Source: Versatilivorator sp963663845 (lineage in GTDB: Bacteria > Acidobacteriota > Terriglobia > Versatilivoradales > Versatilivoraceae). Taken from it: a stretch of DNA of 64,000 nt. Below, piece by piece: positions 17,402 to 25,048 of this stretch (within the stretch, counting starts at the first letter, position 1; every line of letters starts with the position of its first letter). The notes under the pieces are model-generated. The model was not told the DNA's origin. It searched no databases and worked only from the letters and a program-made list of their open reading frames with translations. The stretch lies in NCBI GenBank assembly GCA_963663845.2, contig OY760650.2, positions 930,001-994,000 of the forward strand, given 5' to 3'. The position numbers and the translations under genes were made by a program.

Positions 17402-18400
17402 GTGTTTCCCGGCGGTATTGCATCAGTCAAATGGCCGGCGGTCCTGGGGGCTTGCCTCCTGCTGCCGCTCTCCGGGCTGACGGTCGAAAAGACTCCGGCC
17501 GGGGGAGGCGTTCGCTTTTGCGTCCCCTTCTGGGTATTGGAAGACGGAACGCCGGTACAACCCCGGATGGGCCGCCAGGACCTCTCCATTTTTGCCGGCC
17601 CGGCGCCCTTGCAAATTACCCGGCAGGAGCATCCGGGCGCCCCTACCTTCCTCTTTCTGGCCTTCGACCTGGTCGAAGACCAGGCCCCCATAAACGCCGC
17701 CAAGCAGGCACTGGCCGAAGAGGTCCGGAAGTTGGGGACGGAGTACTGGGTGGGGCTCATCGAGGTTCAGCAAACCCTCTCGGTGGTCCAGGATCCGACC
17801 AGGGACAAACCCCTCCTGTTGAAGAAAATCCGACAGAGCCGCCAGTTCGGCAAGGCCGGCCTTCTCGAATCCATCCAGGCGCTGGCCGACTTCTCCTCTT
17901 CCCTGATGGGCAGGAGCAGCGTCCGGGTGGCCGTCATCCTCGTCACCGACAGCGATGTCGCCAACTACCGAACCGAATACCGCAATCCCCAGATCAACCG
18001 CAGCGACAGCAGGGACCTCAGCCGCCGCTTTCAGGGCCGGGCGCTGCAGGAAGAAATCTCTCGCCTGTCGACGGCCCTGGTGCGTTTCCCCGTCCCCCTG
18101 CTGGTGGTCCACGTGGCTCCCGGCAGAGACTCGCTCAACCGCGCCTACCAGGACGGCCTGGTGCAGGTGACCGGCGCCGCAGGGGGCCGCCTCTTCCTTT
18201 CCAAGTCGACCGGGGATATTCCCCGCACCCTCCAGGAAGCCTTTGAATGGGCGGACAGCTTCTACGCCGTTGAATTCGAAGTCCCTCCGAGGCCGAGCGG
18301 CTTGTTCGAGATCGAGGCCAGGCTTGGCGCCACCCTTTCCCCCACCATGCAGTTGGCCCATCCGGCCAGGCTTTTCTTTCCCGCCGACGCCCGGCCCTGA
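17402..18400 (+). CDS. VWFA-related Acidobacterial domain protein
   Basis: A 332-residue exported protein of the VWFA-related family restricted largely to Acidobacteriota. After a signal-like segment (WPAVLGACLLLPLSGLT) come LEDGTPVQ.., a von Willebrand A-like fold with FLFLAFDL in place of a full MIDAS DxSxS, GLLESIQALADF, RVAVILVTDSD and PLLVVHVAPG. The first MIDAS Ser residues are absent, so metal binding is uncertain. Family members are secreted and of unknown function. Its position after the outer-membrane barrel suggests a shared transcript. It begins at GTG 17402; downstream is a 407-bp gap with a repeat module. Confidence 0.75.
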   Translation: MFPGGIASVKWPAVLGACLLLPLSGLTVEKTPAGGGVRFCVPFWVLEDGTPVQPRMGRQDLSIFAGPAPLQITRQEHPGAPTFLFLAFDLVEDQAPINAAKQALAEEVRKLGTEYWVGLIEVQQTLSVVQDPTRDKPLLLKKIRQSRQFGKAGLLESIQALADFSSSLMGRSSVRVAVILVTDSDVANYRTEYRNPQINRSDSRDLSRRFQGRALQEEISRLSTALVRFPVPLLVVHVAPGRDSLNRAYQDGLVQVTGAAGGRLFLSKSTGDIPRTLQEAFEWADSFYAVEFEVPPRPSGLFEIEARLGATLSPTMQLAHPARLFFPADARP

Positions 18401-18474
18401 ACGGGACAGGTCCGAGCTACCTACCTGTTCAGCCCGGCCACCGGCCTGCCGCGCGGAGCCTTCAGAGGGAAAAC

Positions 18475-18700
18475 AGTCGACCACAAAAAAAGACGAACCA
18501 CGAATGAACACGAATAGGAACGAATACTGATGGACCTCCTTCAACGACAGGGGGCACCCAAATGCTTCTGCAATTTTGTCACTCTGGTATCACTTCGCGT
18601 TCTTCGTAGACTACCTCCTCGATATCGGTTTTCAGTTAATTGGTGTTCATTCGTTCCATTCGTGGTTCGCCGTTTTCCTTCGTGGATAGCTCTTTTCCGG
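18475..18700. repeat. Inverted decamer-array module C
   Basis: Most of the 407-bp gap 18401-18807. The left arm (18481-18528) repeats ACGAAT every 10 bp (ACGAATGAAC, ACGAATAGGA). The right arm (18642-18690) carries the complement (TTCATTCGTT, CCATTCGTGG). The core 18531-18640 clearly resembles 53775-53880 (shared ACCTCCTTCAA, CAATGCTTC, TGGTATCACTTCG, TTCTTCGTAGA-like blocks). No gene seen; 18701-18807 holds only the ytxH-type gene leader. Confidence 0.78.
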
Positions 18701-18807
18701 GGGCTTCGACAGCCCGAATCCGCTGGGACTGCCCCGGGGATTGTGCTAAACTCAAGCTGTCCGGTAGCACTTCTCAGCAGGATCCCACAGGAGGAGGTAA
18801 CAGAGGT

Positions 18808-19128
18808 ATGGGAGAAGGTACAGACCGCGGTTCAAAACTGGCTTATTTCCTGGTTGGCGGCGGCATCGGGGCTATCGTGGCTCTGCTGTTCGCGCCCCGG
18901 ACCGGTCGGGAAACCCGGGATTTCATCGCTCAACGGACAGCCGACAGCCGGGAACGGGTCACCTCGGCAACCCGTGTCACTTCCGAGAAAGTGTCCGACT
19001 ACCTTGACAAGGGCCTTGAAAAGAGCAAGGAAGCCGTCAGCACTCAGAAAGACCAGATTTCCGCAGCCATCGCGGCCGGCAAGCAGGCCTACCAGGAAGA
19101 AAAAGGCAAGTCTGAGACGGAGTCCTGA
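18808..19128 (+). CDS. YtxH-like small membrane protein
   Basis: A 106-residue protein with an N-terminal membrane segment (LAYFLVGGGIGAIVALLFAP) directly followed by RTGRETRDFIAQRTAD and an amphipathic coiled-coil tail rich in Lys, Glu and Ala. This is the YtxH/gas-vesicle GvpP-like family, often linked to envelope or general stress. ATG 18808 is preceded by GGAGGTAA at good distance; upstream in-frame codons (from 18640) read through the repeat module and are not conserved. It is followed by another small membrane coiled-coil gene 89 bp on. Confidence 0.7.
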   Translation: MGEGTDRGSKLAYFLVGGGIGAIVALLFAPRTGRETRDFIAQRTADSRERVTSATRVTSEKVSDYLDKGLEKSKEAVSTQKDQISAAIAAGKQAYQEEKGKSETES

Positions 19129-19217
19129 ACGCGGGTCGGACCGCCAGGGACAGGGGCCGTGAGATCGATATTCGGACCTGCCCGGCGGGCCGCATCGTCA
19201 TAGCCCGGAGAAACACC

Positions 19218-19754
19218 GTGGAGAATCTAGTCGGCGGAAATCTGGAAAACCTGGTCGGTGTGCTGCTGATCCTGGTGGTAGTCTTCATCTGCCTCCAGTT
19301 GGGAACCATGGTCGCGCTCATGGCGGCGGTGCGCAAAATGGGCGGAAACCTCGATCGCATGCGAGCCATGGTGGAACAACAGGGGACGCCGGCCATCAAG
19401 GAGCTTCGCGAGATTCTGGGAGAGGTCAAGGAAATCGTGCGGAGCGTCCGGTCAGCCACCGAGAACGTAACGGGAGTCACCGAATCGGTGCGGAGCCAGA
19501 TCCGGGACGTCAACGCGGTCATCGAGGAGACGACCAATCGGGCCCGCCAGCAGATTTCCAGGGCCGACGAAGTCGTCACCCACGCCATCGAGAGGATGGA
19601 AGCCACCTCGAAGGTCGTCCAGCAAAGCATCCTGACTCCCATCGGGGAGTTGTCGGCGCTGATTCGCGGGTTGTCGAGCGGGCTCAACGCCCTGTTCGGC
19701 CGCAAGCGCAACCCGGTGAATGAAGTCCACCAGGATGAGGAGATGTTCATCTGA
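19218..19754 (+). CDS. DUF948-like membrane-anchored coiled-coil protein
   Basis: A 178-residue protein starting at GTG 19218. One membrane helix (LVGVLLILVVVFICLQLGTMVALMAAV) is followed by a long methyl-accepting-protein-like coiled coil (ELREILGEVKEIVRSVRSATENVTGVTESVRSQIRDVNAV), as in DUF948/YtxG-type proteins, which commonly sit next to YtxH genes as here. It probably sits in the inner membrane with the coiled coil in the cytoplasm. It ends 26 bp before rpsP, so it may share the ribosomal transcript. No enzymatic motif. Confidence 0.6.
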   Translation: MENLVGGNLENLVGVLLILVVVFICLQLGTMVALMAAVRKMGGNLDRMRAMVEQQGTPAIKELREILGEVKEIVRSVRSATENVTGVTESVRSQIRDVNAVIEETTNRARQQISRADEVVTHAIERMEATSKVVQQSILTPIGELSALIRGLSSGLNALFGRKRNPVNEVHQDEEMFI

Positions 19755-19780
19755 TTTGTTGCTGCAAGGAGGAAGACGCA

Positions 19781-20014
19781 TTGTTGACCATCAGACTGGC
19801 CCGTACCGGAAAGAAGAAACACCCTTCCTTCCGGATTGTCGTCCTGGAGAAGTCCAAACGGCGTGACGGCAGGTATATCGACCAACTCGGGCACTACAAT
19901 CCCAAGACCGATCCAGCCTCCATTCATCTGGACAAGGAGAAATATGACTTCTGGGTAGCCAGGGGAGCGCAGCCTACCGATACCGTCAAGAGCTTCCTCG
20001 GCAAGATCGAGTAA
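19781..20014 (+). CDS. rpsP: 30S ribosomal protein S16
   Basis: Small ribosomal subunit protein, 77 residues. It begins MLTIRLARTGKKKHPSFRIVVLEKSKRRDGRYIDQLGHYNP, the invariant S16 pattern. The start is TTG 19781 with AAGGAGG about 10 nt upstream. It heads the rpsP-khpA-rimM-trmD-rplS cluster conserved in most bacteria. Confidence 0.96.
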   Translation: MLTIRLARTGKKKHPSFRIVVLEKSKRRDGRYIDQLGHYNPKTDPASIHLDKEKYDFWVARGAQPTDTVKSFLGKIE

Positions 20015-20084
20015 TCCACGGCATCTCCCTTTTACCTGAAGTGGTGGTTCTACCAGTCGACCAGGATGCGCCAAGGAGGTAGCC

Positions 20085-20315
20085 ATGAAGGAGCTGATCG
20101 AAGAGATAGCCAAGGCGTTGGTGGATCATCCGGAGCAGGTCGTGGTGAGGCCGATCGAGGGTGAGCAGACCACCGTGCTCGAGTTGAGGGTGGCTCCCAG
20201 CGATCTCGGGAAAGTGATCGGCAAGCAGGGGAGAACGGCCCGTTCCATCCGCACCATCCTGGGAGCGGCAGGCATGAAGCTCAAGAAACGGTTCACCCTC
20301 GAGATCCTGGAGTAG
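20085..20315 (+). CDS. khpA: KH-domain RNA-binding protein KhpA
   Basis: Small KH-domain protein (YlqC family), 76 residues. It starts MKELIEEIAKALVDHPEQVVVRP and has the KH GxxG loop in VIGKQGRTARSIRTIL. In other bacteria KhpA pairs with KhpB/Jag and binds many RNAs. ATG 20085 has AAGGAGG 8 nt upstream. Its position between rpsP and rimM is the standard one. Confidence 0.9.
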   Translation: MKELIEEIAKALVDHPEQVVVRPIEGEQTTVLELRVAPSDLGKVIGKQGRTARSIRTILGAAGMKLKKRFTLEILE

Positions 20316-20321
20316 AACCCC

Positions 20322-20843
20322 TTGTCGCGCAACCCGCTCGTCAGCGTTGCCAAGGTGATCAAGCCCCAGGGCAACAAGGGTGAGGTGGCCGCCGAGCTGC
20401 TCACCGATTTCCCCCAGAGATTTCACCATCTCGAGACCGTCTACCTGCAGCAGAACGACCGCAGCCCTTTCCTGCTGGACCTGGAAGCATTCCGGTTCCA
20501 CAAGCAGCGCATCATCCTGAAATTTTCCGGCATCGACGATATCGGGGCTGCCGAAGGGCTGCGCGGCCACGAAGTGAGAATCGACCGCGAAAACCTCCTC
20601 GATCTACCCCATGAAACCTATTATCAATTCGACCTGATAGACTGCGTCGCCAGAGACAGCCGGGGCCGCATTCTGGGCCAGGTCACCGAGGTGCTCGAAG
20701 CAGGCGGCAATTTCCTGCTCACCTTGAGCCGGGACCAAAGGGAGCTGTTGGTTCCCTTCGCCAAGGACATCGTCCGGAGCGTGGATCTGTCCAGGAAGGA
20801 GCTGATCTGCGAACTCCCGCCGGGGCTCGAAGATCTCGCATAG
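20322..20843 (+). CDS. rimM: Ribosome maturation factor RimM
   Basis: 16S processing factor that binds S19 and helps mature the 30S head, 173 residues. The N-terminal domain opens VSVAKVIKPQGNKGEVAAELLTDFPQRF and the PRC-barrel part shows HETYYQFDLIDC, GQVTEVLEAGGNFLLTL and VPFAKDIVRSVDLSRKELIC. It starts at TTG 20322, 6 bp after the khpA stop. Confidence 0.93.
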   Translation: MSRNPLVSVAKVIKPQGNKGEVAAELLTDFPQRFHHLETVYLQQNDRSPFLLDLEAFRFHKQRIILKFSGIDDIGAAEGLRGHEVRIDRENLLDLPHETYYQFDLIDCVARDSRGRILGQVTEVLEAGGNFLLTLSRDQRELLVPFAKDIVRSVDLSRKELICELPPGLEDLA

Positions 20844-20868
20844 GCAGGCCCGAAGGATTCTGCAACCG

Positions 20869-21666
20869 GTGTCCGCAACGACTCCCCTCCGATTCGATAT
20901 CATCACCATCTTTCCAGGGTTCTTCCAGGGCCCCTTCGAATTCGGCATGGTAAGGCAGGCTCTCAGGAAAAACCTGGTTTCGGTCGCGATTCACGACCTC
21001 CGGGACCACGCCGGCGACCGCCACCGGACCGTCGACGACCGGCCCTTCGGGGGAGGAGAAGGCATGGTCCTCAAGCCGGAGCCTCTCTTTCGAGCCGTCG
21101 GCGGCATGGCTTCTCAAGACAGTTCCTTCCCGGCCTGCAGGACCATCCTGCTCTCGGCCCAGGGCCGCAGGCTGACTCAGGACACCGTCCGGGAGCTGGC
21201 CGACTGCCGGCGCCTCATCCTGATTTGCGGCCGCTACGAGGGCGTGGACGAACGGGTCACCGACCACCTGGCCACCGATGAAATCTCCATTGGCGACTAT
21301 GTTCTGAGCGGCGGGGAACTGGCCGCCTGCGTGCTGATCGACTGCATCGTGAGAATGGTTCCAGGCGTGCTCCACAACCGATGCAGCAACCTCAACGAGT
21401 CCTTTTCCCGCCCCGCGGCGGCCGCCCGACCGGGCAAACCCGTCCAGGAAGCCGCAATCCTGGACCATCCTCAATACACCCGGCCGGAAAGCTTCCGGGG
21501 CCTTGACGTCCCCCCTCTCCTGCTGTCCGGAGATCACAAGAAGATCAAGCTCTGGAGACGAAGGAAGGCTCTAGAAAAGACTTTGAGAAACCGCCCCGAT
21601 CTAATAGAATACGGCTGTTTGTCGGAAGAGGATAAACGCTTGCTGGAAACGGAGTTCGAGCGATAA
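20869..21666 (+). CDS. trmD: tRNA (guanine-N1-)-methyltransferase TrmD
   Basis: SPOUT-family enzyme that makes m1G37 in tRNAs with G36, 265 residues. Seen: FDIITIFPGFFQGPFEFGMVRQA, HRTVDDRPFGGGEGMVLKPEPL, the knot region LILICGRYEGVDERV and EISIGDYVLSGGELAACVLID, and DHPQYTRPESFRG. A stretch around SFSRPAAAARPGKPVQEA replaces the usual shorter loop before the PQYTRP motif. It starts at GTG 20869 and is followed by rplS after 21 bp. Confidence 0.95.
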   Translation: MSATTPLRFDIITIFPGFFQGPFEFGMVRQALRKNLVSVAIHDLRDHAGDRHRTVDDRPFGGGEGMVLKPEPLFRAVGGMASQDSSFPACRTILLSAQGRRLTQDTVRELADCRRLILICGRYEGVDERVTDHLATDEISIGDYVLSGGELAACVLIDCIVRMVPGVLHNRCSNLNESFSRPAAAARPGKPVQEAAILDHPQYTRPESFRGLDVPPLLLSGDHKKIKLWRRRKALEKTLRNRPDLIEYGCLSEEDKRLLETEFER

Positions 21667-21687
21667 CCCGTTTCCCCCGATAGCCTG

Positions 21688-22035
21688 ATGCATTCCTTGA
21701 GCGAGTTGGAACAGAGCCGGTTGCGCACCGACCATCCCGATTTCAGGGTGGGAGACACGGTCCGGGTGCACGTGAAAATCAGGGAAGGCGAGAAAGAACG
21801 GGTGCAGGTATTCGAAGGAGCCGTGATCGCCAGGAAGGACGGCGACCTCCGGTCTTCCTTCACCGTCAGAAAGACATCGTTCGGGCAGGGAGTGGAACGA
21901 ATCTTCCCCTTGCACTCTCCCATCATCGACAAGATCGAACGGGTGCGAAAAGGTCGCGTGCGGAGAGCCAAACTCTACTACCTCCGCAGCCGCCGGGGAA
22001 AAGCAGCCAAAATCAAGGAACTCAGAGACTATTGA
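21688..22035 (+). CDS. rplS: 50S ribosomal protein L19
   Basis: Large-subunit protein at the 30S-50S interface, 115 residues. It shows FRVGDTVRVHVKIREGEKERVQVFEGAVIARK, FTVRKTSFGQGVERIFPLHSPIIDKIE and RRAKLYYLRSRRGKAAKIKE, all diagnostic of L19. It is followed by rnhB with no terminator visible. Confidence 0.95.
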   Translation: MHSLSELEQSRLRTDHPDFRVGDTVRVHVKIREGEKERVQVFEGAVIARKDGDLRSSFTVRKTSFGQGVERIFPLHSPIIDKIERVRKGRVRRAKLYYLRSRRGKAAKIKELRDY

Positions 22036-22161
22036 ACCGGAGCGCTTCCGCCGGCAGGGAGTTCGGAAATTTCCCGGGAGCCCGCGGACCATCCGGGCTT
22101 TTTCTGCGAGGCACTCCTGCCGCCTGCGTCCACCCGCCCCACCCGGAACGCCCACTGCAAT

Positions 22162-22830
22162 CTGAGACTGGAAGTCCACGCCCGAGACCGCGGCTTCCGC
22201 AGGATCGCCGGGTTGGACGAGGTGGGCCGCGGAGCCTTGTTCGGCCCCGTTTGCGCTGCGGCAGTGATCATGAACCCGCAGCACATCCCCCCTGGAATCA
22301 ACGACTCCAAGACACTGAGTCCCGGCCGGCGGTTGAAACTGGCCGATGAGATCCGAAAGACGGCAGAAGCCTTTGCGGTGGCCTTCGTGGACTCATTCAC
22401 CATCGATCGGATCAACATCCTGGAAGCCACCCGCAGAGCCATGCTCCTGGCTGTCGAAGAGCTGGAAAAAAGGCCGGACTATCTGCTGTGCGACGGCGAT
22501 ATGGTCGTGCCGATTCCCTTGCCCCAGCAGTCCATTGTGGGAGGAGACCGGCGCTCCCTCTCTATCGCGGCCGCCTCGATCCTGGCCAAGGTCGCCAGGG
22601 ACTGCTTGATCGTGAACCTGGACGCGCGCTACCCGGGCTATGACCTGAGAAACAACATGGGATACGGCACCCGGAAGCATCGGGACGCCCTGAAGCGGCT
22701 GGGACCGACTCCCCTCCACCGCGCCAGCTTTCGGGGCGTCTGTGGCCTGGATTCAGTGGATCCGGGCTCCGGTGTTGACCCTGCAGAAGGAACTTATTTG
22801 AAACAAAAGAGAACGGCGAACCACCAATGA
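22162..22830 (+). CDS. rnhB: Ribonuclease HII (start uncertain)
   Basis: Enzyme that removes ribonucleotides and RNA primers from DNA-RNA hybrids. The catalytic signature RIAGLDEVGRGALFGPVCAAAV, then NDSKTLSPGRR, GDRRSLSIAAASILAKVARD and NMGYGTRKHRDAL are present. The first standard start, TTG 22213, begins at MDEVGRG and would cut the first beta strand. Family similarity extends upstream (LRLEVHARDRGFRRIAGLDE) where the open frame from 22036 offers no ATG, GTG or TTG, only CTG (22162, 22168) or ATT (22069). I use CTG 22162 as a working start. The last ~20 codons run into a dispersed repeat, which supplies the TGA. Real start needs evidence from protein or homologues. Confidence 0.82.
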   Translation: MRLEVHARDRGFRRIAGLDEVGRGALFGPVCAAAVIMNPQHIPPGINDSKTLSPGRRLKLADEIRKTAEAFAVAFVDSFTIDRINILEATRRAMLLAVEELEKRPDYLLCDGDMVVPIPLPQQSIVGGDRRSLSIAAASILAKVARDCLIVNLDARYPGYDLRNNMGYGTRKHRDALKRLGPTPLHRASFRGVCGLDSVDPGSGVDPAEGTYLKQKRTANHQ

Positions 22831-23150
22831 ACACGAATGATCACTAATAGGAATGAGCCTATTGCAATACTCGTTGCGGGGCAGATTATGGTGCCGGCGA
22901 CCGTGAGGTCTTGCCTTTTTCGGTATCGGGTGCGACCGGTGAGCCGTGCGGACTCACCACAAAAAGCACAAGAGTCACAAAACAAATTTCTTGAACAGGT
23001 TGAAGGCTGTCTGGCGGATGTGATCACACCAGGCCCGCATGCCCTGGCCGTTTCTCATCGTTCCGCTCTTTTTGTGTTTTTGTGCCTTTTGTGGCCATTC
23101 GTGTTTATTCGTGTTCATTCGTGGTTCGCCTTTATTGACGATCGCTCGTT
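22800..23150. repeat. Inverted decamer-array module D
   Basis: Fills the gap between rnhB and the small membrane protein gene. The left arm (22800-22850) has AACCACCAATGAACACGAAT-type units; the right arm (23065-23142) has ATTCGTGTTT, ATTCGTGTTC, ATTCGTGGTT. An inner pair, ACCACAAAAAGCACAA (near 22957) and TTTTTGTGCCTTTTGTGG-like sequence (near 23076), is also complementary. It overlaps the 3' end of rnhB. No gene or thiamine riboswitch seen. Confidence 0.75.
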
Positions 23151-23183
23151 TCACAGTGAATGATCCTCACCGCTGGGCGGGGC

Positions 23184-23435
23184 ATGGCTAACAAGATCCT
23201 GGTTATCGTCTTTATCTTCTTTTGCTTCGAGCTCGGCCTCTTCCTTGTGATCTTCCCCTGGACACCCTATTGGGAGCGCAATCTCTTCCTCCACTACCTC
23301 CCCCCGATGAAGCAGGTGGTGCTCAGCAACTATTTTCGGGGAGCCGTGTCCGGTTTGGGGATCATCGACATCGGCATCGGCCTGTGGGAGGCCATTCACT
23401 TCAAGGCGACCCTGGCCCAACTCGACGCCAAGTAG
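23184..23435 (+). CDS. Small two-helix membrane protein next to thiE
   Basis: An 83-residue protein I do not recognise by name. It has an N-terminal hydrophobic helix (ILVIVFIFFCFELGLFLVIFPW), a polar patch with WERNLFLHYLPPMKQVVLSNYFRG, and a second hydrophobic stretch (AVSGLGIIDIGIGLWEAI). I use ATG 23184, which follows GGGCGGGG, rather than ATG 23160. Its stop codon touches the thiE ATG, so the two are co-translated; whether it takes part in thiamine metabolism is unknown. The conserved aromatic/charged patch suggests a real protein rather than a chance frame. Confidence 0.6.
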   Translation: MANKILVIVFIFFCFELGLFLVIFPWTPYWERNLFLHYLPPMKQVVLSNYFRGAVSGLGIIDIGIGLWEAIHFKATLAQLDAK

Positions 23436-24119
23436 ATGGCATGGACCTACTGCATCACGGACCGCAAGACCTCGGAGGTCCCCATCCTCCGACAGATGGG
23501 TCGGGTCATCGGCGCGGGAGTCGACTTCCTTCAGATTCGGGAAAGGGACCTGCCGGCTCGGGAACTGTACCGGCTCGCCCTGCAAGCACGGGCCATGGCT
23601 CGGGGTGGTAACACCCGGGTCCTGATCAATGACCGCCTGGACATTGCGCTGGCGGCCGACCTGCATGGGGTCCACCTGGCGCAGGCCTCCCTGCCGGCCG
23701 ATGTCGTTCGGACCCGGGTTTCAAAAAGGGGATTTCTGATCGGAGTCTCCACCCACAATCGGTCGGAAGTGGACGCGGCTCTCCGCCAGGGAGCCGACTA
23801 CCTGGTTTTCGGCCCCGTGTTCGCAACTCCTTCCAAGCGACAATACGGACCCCCGGTAACACCGTCGGCCCTGGGAGAGGCCGTCCGACAATCGAGCCGA
23901 CCGATTTTCGCCCTGGGAGGAATCGATCTTCACAACTACCCGGACTGTCTCGAGCAGGGTGCTGCCGGGATTGCCGGCATTCGGCTTTTTCAGCGGCCCG
24001 AACCCGGCCTGAGCGGCCTGGTTTCGGCCATTTCATCGCGTGGGGCGCCCCCCCCGGTTGAGCGGGACACTGCTCTACCGCTGGGACTACGCCCAACTGA
24101 AGGAGGAGATCACTCATGA
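23436..24119 (+). CDS. thiE: Thiamine-phosphate synthase
   Basis: TIM-barrel enzyme that joins HMP-PP and the thiazole phosphate to give thiamine phosphate, 227 residues. Seen: YCITDR, DFLQIRERDL, VLINDRLDIALAADLHGVHLAQ, IGVSTHNRSEVDAALRQGADYLVFGPVFATPSK and FALGGI, all typical of ThiE/TenI. The pyrophosphate-binding Arg and catalytic Ser/Thr region (FATPSKRQYGP) are kept. The start directly abuts the preceding gene and the last four bases overlap the rraA-like ATG (ATGA). No other thi gene is nearby. Confidence 0.9.
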   Translation: MAWTYCITDRKTSEVPILRQMGRVIGAGVDFLQIRERDLPARELYRLALQARAMARGGNTRVLINDRLDIALAADLHGVHLAQASLPADVVRTRVSKRGFLIGVSTHNRSEVDAALRQGADYLVFGPVFATPSKRQYGPPVTPSALGEAVRQSSRPIFALGGIDLHNYPDCLEQGAAGIAGIRLFQRPEPGLSGLVSAISSRGAPPPVERDTALPLGLRPTEGGDHS

Positions 24120-24892
24120 ACCCATCCGCTCAGGACCAATCGTCCGGCGGCAGGCCCCCGCTCAGCGGCAGCCGGCTGAATGAACTCACCCTGTTCGATT
24201 CACCAACCATCGCCAACGTGATCGAGCTGTTCAACCTGCGCTCCCGAGCCGCGGGCTTCAGCAATCACTCGCTGAAGGCCATCTATCCGGAGCTGCCTCC
24301 GGTTGTCGGCTACGCCGTCACCGCAACCTACCGCTCCGGCTATCCGGCCGACAAGGGAGATTCCTACGGGGGAATGGGTCAGCTCATCCAGGACGCCGTC
24401 TCCCTGCCCGCACCCAGGATCATGGTGGTTCAGGACCTGGACGAGACGCCGCGGGCGGCCACTTACGGCGAAGTGATGGTCACCGCCTTTCAGACCTTCG
24501 GATTCACCGGAATCATCACCAGCGGAGCGGGACGGGACATCGAACAGGTCCGGGAGTTGCGATTCCCCTGCTGGGCCTCCTCCATCGTGGTCTCCCACGG
24601 CTACTGCCGGTTTCTGGACTTCCACCTGCCGGTGGTCGTGGGCGGACTGCAGGTCCATCCGGGGGACTTGATTCATGCCGACGGCAACGGCGTGGTTTCG
24701 ATCCCCGATCGCATTGCTCCCCACCTGCTGGATTTTTGCCGGCCCTTCATACAGGCGGAGCAGAACGTGCTGGACACCCTGAACTCACCCGCGACAACTC
24801 CGGCAGGCTATGCCGAGGCCATGAAGAAGATGAGATCCGACATCGACGGGCTGAGGGAAGAGGCCCAAGCCAGGCTCAAGGAAGGCGGTTGA
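24116..24892 (+). CDS. RraA-family protein (aldolase/decarboxylase-like)
   Basis: A 258-residue protein of the RraA/HMG-aldolase fold. Seen: FDSPTIANVIELFNLR at the N-terminus, the nucleotide-like loop MGQLIQDAVSLPAPRIMVVQDLDETPRAATYGEVMVTAFQ, and the active-site region GIITSGAGRDIEQVRELRFPCWA with Arg and Asp placed as in 4-hydroxy-4-methyl-2-oxoglutarate aldolases. Family members act on oxaloacetate or related keto acids, or (RraA proper) bind RNase E; this one has the metal-dependent aldolase residues. ATGA overlap with thiE. Followed by repeat module E. Confidence 0.75.
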   Translation: MNPSAQDQSSGGRPPLSGSRLNELTLFDSPTIANVIELFNLRSRAAGFSNHSLKAIYPELPPVVGYAVTATYRSGYPADKGDSYGGMGQLIQDAVSLPAPRIMVVQDLDETPRAATYGEVMVTAFQTFGFTGIITSGAGRDIEQVRELRFPCWASSIVVSHGYCRFLDFHLPVVVGGLQVHPGDLIHADGNGVVSIPDRIAPHLLDFCRPFIQAEQNVLDTLNSPATTPAGYAEAMKKMRSDIDGLREEAQARLKEGG

Positions 24893-25048
24893 TTTTGGAT
24901 TGTGGATTGGGGATCAATACTGTCCCGTTCAAGGTCTGAGGTAATCTTGCAAGTACCGGTGAGGCATGAAGTTATAGTCGTTTGTGATCGTTTTCGATTC
25001 CAACCCCAATCAATAATCTGAAATCAGCAATCAACAATTCATTGCGGC
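24893..25048. repeat. Inverted array module E between convergent genes
   Basis: The gap between the convergent rraA-like and ctpA-type genes. The left arm (24893-24925) reads TTTGGATTGTGGATTGGGGATC; units GGATT repeat every 7 bp. The right arm (25003-25040) reads complementary AATCAATAATCTGAAATCA-type units. No intrinsic terminator with a T-run was found here. Confidence 0.65.

Noticed and set aside
22831..23183. Thiamine (TPP) riboswitch upstream of thiE
   Set aside because: The gap is filled by repeat arms, and no thi-box consensus was found by eye.
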